Assembly: GCF_001427905.1 (NCBI RefSeq)
Contig: NZ_LMEF01000023.1
Span: 40,687-104,686 of the forward strand
Source of the DNA: Flavobacterium sp. Root420
Lineage (GTDB): Bacteria > Bacteroidota > Bacteroidia > Flavobacteriales > Flavobacteriaceae
DNA: 64,000 nt
Direction: 5' to 3'
Shown: piece by piece, positions 57,671 to 64,000 of the stretch
Numbering within the stretch: the first letter of the stretch is position 1
Layout of the letters: every line of letters begins with the position of its first letter
The notes under the pieces: generated by a model
What the model saw: only the letters and a program-made list of their open reading frames with translations
What the model was told of the DNA's origin: nothing
Database searches by the model: none
Made by a program: the position numbers and the translations under genes

Positions 57671-60600
57671 ATGGATAAAAAAATATTCTCTTTTTTGTTT
57701 TCTACACGATTAATGGCCGTTCTTTTTTTAACATTCGCAATCGCAATGGGTGTTGGAACTTTTATCGAAAGTAAATACAATACTGATACTGCCAGAATTT
57801 TAATTTACAATACCAAATGGTTCGAGGCTATAATGGTCTTTTTCATGATTAACTTCTTCGGAAACATCAAACGTTACCAACTATTAAGAAAAGAAAAATG
57901 GGCAACTTTATTACTACATATTGCCTTTATCTTTATTCTTTTAGGAGCTTTTATTACGCGTTATATTAGCTATGAAGGTATGATGCCAATTCGTGAAGGC
58001 GCTGCAGAGAATCAAATTTATTCTGATAAAACATTCTTAACTGTTTTTGCAGACGGAGAATACAAAGGCGAAATGAAACGCAGGGTTTTTGAAAAAAGCC
58101 TTTTGTTTTCGCCTGTTACCAATAATGATTTTACTCTTTCAGGTCAATTTGACGAAACTCCTTTTGAAGTTACTTACGTAAACTACATTATGGGAGCTAA
58201 AGAAACAGTAAAACCAGATCCTAAAGGAACTTTATATTTGAAATTAGTTGAAGCAGGAGCGGGAGGACGTGAAGAACATTATTTGAAAGAAGGTGAAGTT
58301 CAGAATATCCATAATGTTCTATTTGCTTTGAATAAACAAACTGACGGCGCTATCAATATTACGACAACCGGAGAAAAATATACAATTCAAACGCCATTTG
58401 AAGGAGAATTTATGCGAATGGCAGATAAATTGAAAGGAACTGTTACAAAAGATAATGTGCAACCTTTAATGATGCGTTCTTTATACAGTATTGGTGATAT
58501 CCGAATTGTTTTTCCGGACCCGGCTGTTAGAGGAATTATAGATTATGAATCTAATAATGACTTCAAAGCAAAATCTCATCATGATGCTTTAATTGTAAAA
58601 GTAAAAGCTGATGGAGAAGAAAAACAAGTACGTCTTTTAGGTTCTAAAGGTTCAGTAGGAGAGCCACAAACAGTTAAAATTGGAAAAATAGAATACAGTT
58701 TATTCTACGGAAGTAAAGCATATGTGTTGCCTTTTAAAGTAAAACTAAACGATTTTATTGCTACTAAATACCCGGGAACTGAGAAAAGTTATTCGGCTTT
58801 TGAAAGCAAAGTTACCGTTCAGGATTCATCAGAAACCTTTGATGCCAGAATTTATATGAACCATGTATTAGACCATAAAGGATATCGTTTTTTCCAGTCT
58901 TCATTTGATCCGGATGAAAAAGGAACCGTATTATCTGTAAACCATGATTTCTGGGGAACTTCAATTACGTATTTAGGTTATTTTATGTTATTCTTCGGAT
59001 TAATGGCCATTATGTTCACTAAAGGTTCTCGTTTTGCAGATCTTAAGCGAAAATTGGAGAAAGTAAAAGAGAAAAAAGAAAAGCTAATTACTATTTTGGT
59101 TTTAATGATCGGTTTGAGCGGTTTTGCTCAGGCACCACATGTTCATACGCCTGGTCATGATCACAATCATACAACAGATCCAAACGATCATGCGAATCAC
59201 GTTACAGCTGCTCCAAGTCAGAAACAATTAGATTCATTATTATCGATCTATAAAGTCCCGGAAGCGCATGCAGCCAAATTTGGTCGATTGATTATTCAGG
59301 ATGCAGGTGGTAGAATGAAACCTATTAATACTTTCTCATCTGAATTATTGAGAAAAGTTAGCCAAAGTGACACTTATAATGGAATGAATTCTGATCAGGT
59401 ATTTTTGTCTATGACGCAATACGCTCAGGTTTGGATACAAGTTCCGATCATTTATCTTAATACAAAAGACGATAGTATTCGTAAAATTATTGGTATTGAC
59501 AGAAAAGCAAAACTGGCACCCTTTGTCAAGTTTTTTGATGAAAACGGAAACTATAAACTTTCACCATATTTAGATGCGGCGTATAAAGCAGCAAATCCGA
59601 ATAGTTTTGAGAAAGATTTTATTGAAACCGATAAAAAGGTAAACTTAATGGAATCTGCCTTAAGCGGAAGTATTTTGAGAATTTTCCCGATTCCAAATGA
59701 TCCAAATAACAAATGGATTTCTTATTTAGAAATTGAACATGCAGGTTTAAAGGGAATGGATGCTACTTATGTGAAGCAAATTTTACCTTTATATTTCAGC
59801 GCGCTTAATAATGGATCGATTTCTAAAGATTTTAAAACTGCTGATCAATTAGTAGAAAGTATTGATGGTTTTCAGAAGAAATTTGGAAGTAAAGTTCGCC
59901 CAAGCGAAAGGAAAATAGATCTTGAAATCGCCTATAACAAATACAATATTTTACCAAAAATGTTTTATTGGTATTCGCTTTCGGGTATCTTCATGTTGAT
60001 CTTTACTTTATTTAGTATTTTCTTCGATAAAAAGTTTTTACGCATTACTGTAAATGGTTTTCATATTTTAATTGGGCTAATATTTGCATTTCATACCGTT
60101 GCATTAATTGCACGTTGGTATATTTCGGGTCACGCACCGTGGAGTAACGCTTATGAAGCAATTGTTTATGTGGCTTGGTCAACAATGTTCTTCGGATTGG
60201 CTTTTGACAGAAAATCAAAACTTACGGTTGCATCTGCAGCATTTGTTACTTCGATGATTTTTATGGCAGCAAACGCCAACTGGATAGATCCTGAAATTGC
60301 TAATTTACAGCCTGTTTTAAATTCGTATTGGTTAATGATTCACGTTGCAGTAATTGTGGCAAGTTACGGGCCTACCGCACTTTCAATGATTTTAGGTTTT
60401 GTAGCCCTGATATTGATTTTCTTTACCAATGAGAAAAACAAAGCCAAAATGGAATTAAACATAAAAGAGATTACTTATATCAACGAAATGTCGCTTACAA
60501 TTGGTTTGATCATGTTAACTATTGGTAACTTCCTTGGAGGACAATGGGCCAATGAAAGCTGGGGACGTTACTGGGGATGGGATCCAAAAGAAACCTGGGC

Positions 60601-60883
60601 TTTGATTTCGATCATGGTTTATGCGTTTGTGATTCACGCTCGTTTTGTTCCTTCTTTAAGAGGAAAATGGTTCTTTAATTTAATGAGTATGTATGCTTTT
60701 ATTTCTATCTTGTTTACTTACTATGGTGTAAACTTTCACTTGGTTGGGTTACACTCGTATGCAAGTGGAGAAGCACATTCTTTAAGCTGGATTTGGTATT
60801 CATTAGGAACGATATCTTTAATTGGAATTGTTACTTATCCGAAATACAGTAAATATTATAAAAGCAAAAAAATCAAAAAATAG
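57671..60883 (+). CDS. Fused ResB-CcsA cytochrome c biogenesis protein (system II)
   Basis: 1070 residues. N-terminal ResB-like part with three to four membrane helices and a large periplasmic section, then from about 750 a CcsA/ResC part with eight helices and the heme-binding tryptophan motif WGRYWGWDPKETWALIS near 975-990. System II carries heme out and attaches it to c-type cytochromes. A His-rich stretch (HVHTPGHDHNHTTDPNDHANHV) near 485-505 lies after a middle signal-like helix, perhaps a fusion junction. An upstream TTG at 57584 is rejected because the ATG at 57671 lies right after the consensus promoter and begins MDKKIFSFLFSTRL. The fused form is usual in Bacteroidota. Confidence 0.92.
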   Translation: MDKKIFSFLFSTRLMAVLFLTFAIAMGVGTFIESKYNTDTARILIYNTKWFEAIMVFFMINFFGNIKRYQLLRKEKWATLLLHIAFIFILLGAFITRYISYEGMMPIREGAAENQIYSDKTFLTVFADGEYKGEMKRRVFEKSLLFSPVTNNDFTLSGQFDETPFEVTYVNYIMGAKETVKPDPKGTLYLKLVEAGAGGREEHYLKEGEVQNIHNVLFALNKQTDGAINITTTGEKYTIQTPFEGEFMRMADKLKGTVTKDNVQPLMMRSLYSIGDIRIVFPDPAVRGIIDYESNNDFKAKSHHDALIVKVKADGEEKQVRLLGSKGSVGEPQTVKIGKIEYSLFYGSKAYVLPFKVKLNDFIATKYPGTEKSYSAFESKVTVQDSSETFDARIYMNHVLDHKGYRFFQSSFDPDEKGTVLSVNHDFWGTSITYLGYFMLFFGLMAIMFTKGSRFADLKRKLEKVKEKKEKLITILVLMIGLSGFAQAPHVHTPGHDHNHTTDPNDHANHVTAAPSQKQLDSLLSIYKVPEAHAAKFGRLIIQDAGGRMKPINTFSSELLRKVSQSDTYNGMNSDQVFLSMTQYAQVWIQVPIIYLNTKDDSIRKIIGIDRKAKLAPFVKFFDENGNYKLSPYLDAAYKAANPNSFEKDFIETDKKVNLMESALSGSILRIFPIPNDPNNKWISYLEIEHAGLKGMDATYVKQILPLYFSALNNGSISKDFKTADQLVESIDGFQKKFGSKVRPSERKIDLEIAYNKYNILPKMFYWYSLSGIFMLIFTLFSIFFDKKFLRITVNGFHILIGLIFAFHTVALIARWYISGHAPWSNAYEAIVYVAWSTMFFGLAFDRKSKLTVASAAFVTSMIFMAANANWIDPEIANLQPVLNSYWLMIHVAVIVASYGPTALSMILGFVALILIFFTNEKNKAKMELNIKEITYINEMSLTIGLIMLTIGNFLGGQWANESWGRYWGWDPKETWALISIMVYAFVIHARFVPSLRGKWFFNLMSMYAFISILFTYYGVNFHLVGLHSYASGEAHSLSWIWYSLGTISLIGIVTYPKYSKYYKSKKIKK

Positions 60884-60912
60884 ATAATTATAAAGTGTAA
60901 TTATTAATTCAT

Positions 60913-60945
60913 AAAAAAGGTTCAATGTAATGTTGAACCTTTTTT
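60913..60945 (+). terminator. Terminator of the cytochrome c biogenesis gene
   Basis: AAAAAGGTTCAA pairs with TTGAACCTTTTT around 7 nt, with a T-run after it; it may also work leftward. Confidence 0.85.
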
Positions 60946-61015
60946 GATTTAAAATTATACCTGATGACAATTTTCGCATATTACTTCCATTTTATGGTAT
61001 TTAATTCAAATAATT

Positions 61016-61402
61016 TTATCCGATTTTATTCTTTTTAAAGCCATTAGGAAACATAATTGCCAATAGTACTACAATTAATAAAAAATTATATTCAACACCA
61101 TTTCTTCCGCCACCAACTACAAACCAGCCTTCCTGAAAATGAACTAAAACGATTCCCATAATTAAAACAAAAATGGTTATGAATCCGGCCAGTTTCACAT
61201 ATTTATTCAGAATTAAAAGTATCGCTGCAACAACGTGCGATAATTTGATAGACCAGGCCAGAAAAACACCAAAAGGAGCAAACCCAATCTGATTTAAATA
61301 TAAATTTCCAAAGTCATTTATACCGTTGTTAAACATTCCAAAAACGGAATGCGTGAGAAGGATAATAGCGACAGCAATTCTTAAAAGTAAAGTTCCGTTC
61401 AT
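61016..61402 (-). CDS. DoxX family membrane protein
   Basis: 128 residues with four transmembrane helices. The N-terminus LLLRIAVAIILLTHSVFGMFNNG and the central LSHVVAAILLILNKYVKLAGF are typical of short DoxX proteins. The substrate is unknown. It is separated from the anti-sigma operon by a terminator and converges with the ResB-CcsA gene. Confidence 0.8.
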   Translation of the reverse strand: MNGTLLLRIAVAIILLTHSVFGMFNNGINDFGNLYLNQIGFAPFGVFLAWSIKLSHVVAAILLILNKYVKLAGFITIFVLIMGIVLVHFQEGWFVVGGGRNGVEYNFLLIVVLLAIMFPNGFKKNKIG

Positions 61403-61434
61403 TTTTGGTTTTCGTTAGTTAGTAGAATTAAAAA

Positions 61435-61475
61435 TAATAAAAAAACGCACATTAAATAAATTAATATGCGTTTAA
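61435..61475 (-). terminator. Terminator of the anti-sigma gene
   Basis: Stem AAACGCACATTAA/TTAATATGCGTTT (61443-61455 with 61461-61473, one mismatch), followed on the minus strand by a T-rich run. Confidence 0.8.
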
Positions 61476-61496
61476 AGTTTTATACTAAGTTACTAT

Positions 61497-62285
61497 TTAA
61501 ACTTTTCCTAAAGTATACAATTGTGTCATTGTTGGAATTAAGCTTCCTCCGGCAGGTTCTAATGTTATACCAAAAGCCTCAGCTTCGTTAGTACGGTCTA
61601 CAGCAAAGATTTTATTTGAATTTCCTTCAAAATCGCTCAATAAACCAATACTTGTCGGTGTAAGCACCGGACTTAATTTCAATGCCCAAACCTGATAAAC
61701 CATTCCTTTTGGAGGTTTAGGTAAACCGGCAGCATCAATATAAGTGGTTTTGGTCTCTTTGTTCCAATACACTTTTGCAAATGATGCTGGCGAAACAGCC
61801 TGACCACCAAGTGTTACTCCTGTGTTTTTGATATCCCTAACGATTGTTAAACTTTTCTCAGTTTCTTTATTTTTTTGATCTAAATAAGCAAACTCTCTTT
61901 CGATTTTAGTTTTTTCATTACCAACAGTTGAAATAGCATCTTTGGTTTTTGTCAATTCTAAAGTTTGATATCCAAGTCCTAAAAGGAATAAAACTGCTGC
62001 GGCCCAGCCCACATATTGTGACCATTTCGAAGTCGGTTTTATTTCGACTACTTTGCCATGTTTTAGTTCTAAACGGGCTTTTATCTTCTCGAAATTGGCT
62101 ACAGAATGAAAAGGAGAGAAGCTTGATGATAAAGCTACAATAGCTTTTTCTATCGAAATAATTTCCTGATCCACTTCCGGACTTTTTTTAGCCATCTCGG
62201 CTATTTCTAAATTTTCAGTTTCGGTTAATAAACCATAAACGTATAGTTCTAGAATTCCTGATTCTATATATTCTTGTGCTTCCAT
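61497..62285 (-). CDS. Anti-sigma factor, RskA type
   Basis: 262 residues: a cytoplasmic N-terminal domain (about 1-85) with the ESGILELYVYGLLTETE start typical of RskA-type anti-sigma proteins, one membrane helix (about 92-108), a coiled-coil linker, and the RskA periplasmic domain (VYWNKETKTTYIDAAGLPKPP and AFGITLEPAGGS). It holds its sigma partner at the membrane and is released by a signal. Its ATG overlaps the sigma stop by 1 bp. No ZAS zinc motif is present. Confidence 0.9.
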   Translation of the reverse strand: MEAQEYIESGILELYVYGLLTETENLEIAEMAKKSPEVDQEIISIEKAIVALSSSFSPFHSVANFEKIKARLELKHGKVVEIKPTSKWSQYVGWAAAVLFLLGLGYQTLELTKTKDAISTVGNEKTKIEREFAYLDQKNKETEKSLTIVRDIKNTGVTLGGQAVSPASFAKVYWNKETKTTYIDAAGLPKPPKGMVYQVWALKLSPVLTPTSIGLLSDFEGNSNKIFAVDRTNEAEAFGITLEPAGGSLIPTMTQLYTLGKV

Positions 62286-62815
62286 TAGATTTTTAAATAA
62301 TTACGTAAATCATTGATACAATTTCTGTTTTGCGTTTTGATAGTTCCCAGTGGCAATGCCAATTCTTCTGAAGCTTCTTGTTGGGTATATCCTTTAAAAA
62401 ATAACAAATCGATAATTTCAATACATTTTGGTTTCAGTTTTTTGACGAATTCCTGAATCCCAATGGTATCAATTTTATTAAGCAGTTTGTTACTGTCGTC
62501 TAACAGATTTACGAAATTATCTGATGAAAGGTTTTTTTTGCTGTTATTAAAGTTTTTAGATCTTAATTTATCTATTGAGGTATTTCGGGCAATATTAAGG
62601 ATCCACGTATAAAAGCGGCCTTTACTTTCATTATACGAATCGATATTTTTCCAGATTTTCACAAAAACTTCTTGCAAAACATCTTCAGATTCTTCCCTAT
62701 TTTTTATCAAAACATGGATGACCGAAAATAAACTTTTGGAATACATATCATACAAGTGGGTAAAAGCTCTTTCGTCTTTTTTGTAGATCAAAACTAATAG
62801 TTCTTCTTGACTCAT
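62285..62815 (-). CDS. ECF-type RNA polymerase sigma factor
   Basis: 176 residues, region 2 (LFSVIHVLIKNREESEDVLQ) and region 4 (FFKGYTQQEASEELALPLGT with the helix-turn-helix). It belongs to the SigK/RskA-type pair with the following gene. Target genes are unknown; related pairs respond to redox or envelope stress. A -7 box TATTTTTG lies at 62895-62902. Confidence 0.93.
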   Translation of the reverse strand: MSQEELLVLIYKKDERAFTHLYDMYSKSLFSVIHVLIKNREESEDVLQEVFVKIWKNIDSYNESKGRFYTWILNIARNTSIDKLRSKNFNNSKKNLSSDNFVNLLDDSNKLLNKIDTIGIQEFVKKLKPKCIEIIDLLFFKGYTQQEASEELALPLGTIKTQNRNCINDLRNYLKI

Positions 62816-62894
62816 AGATTAAGGTTTTAAAGTTTAAACAAAATTTATTAAGCAATATTGTATTAATTGAGATAAAGATAATTTATTTTTTTAT

Positions 62895-62902
62895 CAAAAA
62901 TA
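62895..62902 (-). promoter_or_regulatory. -7 element upstream of the sigma/anti-sigma operon
   Basis: Minus-strand TATTTTTG matches TANNTTTG about 80 nt before the ATG. A TTG is not found at the usual distance. The 351-bp gap between this gene and the small ORF at 63167 is otherwise AT-rich and holds nothing else recognised. Confidence 0.4.
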
Positions 62903-63166
62903 GATTTTTTTTAACAACAGAACCCTTAGTGAAATAAGGGATTTAGAAAAAAATATTGATTTTTTTTATTTTTTTTAAAACCAAAAGCAACCCAATTACG
63001 TAAATGCTGTTATAACATAAAAAGTACTATTCGATAAAACAACATTTTCATAAATAACACTTTTGTTTGCTTATAATTAGCATGTTAGAAATAAATCAAA
63101 AATATTTATTTTAACATTCGTTTAAAGAATTATTTAAAATTAATCGTGATAAAAAAGAATGATACT

Positions 63167-63325
63167 ATGAAAAATCTGAATAAATTAAAAATTTTAATTA
63201 TAGGTCTGACTAGTGTTTTAGCATTGTCAAATTTGAATAATAAAAATTTTCGAAAAGGAATGGTTCATCATTCGGCTTTAAATGTTGTAGTTTGTCAAAG
63301 CGATTGTATTCAAATTAACAGTTAA
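63167..63325 (+). CDS. 52-residue small exported peptide (putative)
   Basis: A complete small frame: ATG 63167, stop 63325. It has a hydrophobic N-terminal part (KLKILIIGLTSVLALSNL) like a signal or membrane segment, then a basic/polar section (NNKNFRKGMVHHSA) and a two-cysteine end (VVVCQSDCIQINS). It is followed 13 bp later by another small ORF and by a terminator, and codon use looks like the surroundings. No family is recognised; it could be a real small gene or chance. Confidence 0.5.
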   Translation: MKNLNKLKILIIGLTSVLALSNLNNKNFRKGMVHHSALNVVVCQSDCIQINS

Positions 63326-63338
63326 AGATTAATAGTTG

Positions 63339-63461
63339 ATGTCCCCGGACTTCCAACCCGAAAATTATTTGCAAACTGTATTTTCCAAATTAAATCGAAT
63401 TGAGATTTCCATATACACGCCATTAAAAAGATCAGCTGGGGAATATGAATTAGAGTTTTAA
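63339..63461 (+). CDS. 40-residue small ORF (putative)
   Basis: ATG 63339, stop 63461. The product begins MSPDFQPENYLQTVFSKLNR and ends KRSAGEYELEF; it is soluble-looking, without a signal peptide. It follows the 52-residue frame by 13 bp. No homologue is recognised. It might be a true small protein or the end of a decayed gene. Downstream there is a strong terminator at 63608. Confidence 0.35.
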   Translation: MSPDFQPENYLQTVFSKLNRIEISIYTPLKRSAGEYELEF

Positions 63462-63607
63462 AATTAATTTTCACTATAACCGGAAGGCATCAACTATAAT
63501 TTAAAGATAAAGTAACTATAAGGTAAGGATTCAGGATAGCACCAATTTTCTTATTTTATAAAATTAAAGGATAATATTAATTCATGGTTTGATTTGTTTG
63601 TATGGGA

Positions 63608-63647
63608 GAAGCCTAACGAGTGATTAACGTTAGGCTTCGTTTTTTTA
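63608..63647 (+). terminator. Terminator of the small-ORF transcript
   Basis: Perfect 11-bp stem GAAGCCTAACG/CGTTAGGCTTC (63608-63618 with 63628-63638) and T7. It shows that a rightward transcript ends here, consistent with the two small ORFs or an RNA in 63167-63607. Confidence 0.85.
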
Positions 63648-63729
63648 TTTAACTTATGTTTAATAAAAATAAAGCGATCAAAGTCTTTCTGTAAAACAGA
63701 TTTTAACTAATTTTATAAAAAATTAAACG

Positions 63730-64000
63730 ATGAATAAAATAGCATTTTTAGTTTGTAGTGCCGTCTTTTTAATGGCGTCACAACTTCAGGCACAAACAAG
63801 TATCAATAAATCTAAAACAGAAAAAGTTATGGGAAAACAAACCATCTATCAATTTAAAGTTGAAGATTTATCAGGAAACGTTTTTGATTTTGCTTCTTTA
63901 AAAGGAAAAAAAATCATGATTGTAAACACCGCTTCAAAATGCGGATTAACGCCTCAATACAAAGATCTTGAAGCTGTTTACAAAGAATATAAAGACAAAG
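63730..64000 (+). CDS. Glutathione peroxidase, exported (cut by the window end)
   Basis: The first 90 residues of a gene that runs off the right edge. A signal peptide (cleavage near QLQAQ, residue 22) precedes the glutathione/thioredoxin peroxidase fold. The catalytic motif NTASKCGLTPQY has Cys71 where animal enzymes have selenocysteine. It reduces hydroperoxides, in bacteria often with thioredoxin. The ATG at 63730 is the first in frame. The remaining C-terminal part with the Gln and Trp of the active site is outside the window. Confidence 0.9.
   Translation, partial: MNKIAFLVCSAVFLMASQLQAQTSINKSKTEKVMGKQTIYQFKVEDLSGNVFDFASLKGKKIMIVNTASKCGLTPQYKDLEAVYKEYKDK

Noticed and set aside
1..64000. 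tRNA genes, insertion sequences, prophage or plasmid origin
   Set aside because: No tRNA-like cloverleaf with a GTTCGANNC arm was noticed by eye, and no transposase, integrase or replication gene is encoded; a tRNAscan run would settle the tRNA point.

Overview
The window is a 64 kb piece of an AT-rich chromosome from the phylum Bacteroidota, most likely a Flavobacterium. The evidence is a PorQ type IX secretion gene, BlaI/M56 pairs, DUF2807, DUF4097-like, DUF1569 and DUF2911 families, weak ribosome binding sites, and many promoters of the form TTG-(17-21 nt)-TANNTTTG, the sigma-A promoter known for this group. No transposase, phage gene, CRISPR array or tRNA was seen. The sequence opens with the end of an rRNA operon (5S rRNA and its terminator) and ends inside a glutathione peroxidase gene.

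Layout. 0.4-3 kb: two small unknown genes converge on nth and an alpha/beta hydrolase. 3-10.3 kb: glycogen metabolism, glgA-glgC-glgB followed by a cytoplasmic GH31 alpha-glucosidase. 10.3-12.7 kb: an M48 lipoprotein protease and an Atg22-like transporter. 12.7-15.7 kb: a leftward ECF sigma / membrane protein / two beta-rich exported adhesin-like proteins operon. 16-24.2 kb: lon, porQ, two tandem L,D-transpeptidase-like genes, cmk, a nucleoside transporter and two small membrane proteins. 24.2-26.7 kb: rpsA (six S1 domains), flanked by two copies of one structured RNA motif on opposite strands.

26.7-35.7 kb, all leftward: an orphan ExbD, an EamA transporter, a 46-residue miniprotein, a penicillin-binding/beta-lactamase-fold hydrolase, and upstream of it two tandem BlaI-M56 sensor pairs with palindromic operators over the promoter, then an MFS transporter. 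35.8-40.9 kb, rightward: DUF1684, TatD, tcdA, a HAD phosphatase, DUF2911, a TetR regulator and DUF1348, with intergenic regions full of short dispersed repeats. 40.9-57.4 kb, leftward: a chemoreceptor-like sensor fragment, DoxX, a decayed alpha/beta hydrolase, two exported proteins, a sodium:solute symporter preceded by a 35-residue membrane peptide, a PIG-L deacetylase, a His/Asp-rich exported protein, a POTRA/beta-barrel protein, AI-2E, MscS, maf, a UbiA prenyltransferase, a KdsC-like phosphatase, a DUF2520 protein and a GH28 polygalacturonase with a LacI-type operator between its promoter elements. 57.6-64 kb: a fused ResB-CcsA cytochrome c biogenesis protein, DoxX, an anti-sigma/ECF sigma pair, two tiny ORFs ending at a terminator, and the glutathione peroxidase start.

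The glycogen genes form one clear pathway (ADP-glucose synthesis, chain growth, branching, alpha-glucan trimming). The BlaI/M56 and hydrolase block looks like a bla/mec-type cell-wall signal circuit. The most notable non-textbook items are the structured RNA pair at rpsA, the BlaI/M56 array, the 35-residue peptide beside the symporter, the operator inside the GH28 promoter and the small-peptide locus before the peroxidase gene. All functional calls come from reading the sequence and from memory of protein families; no database search was run.
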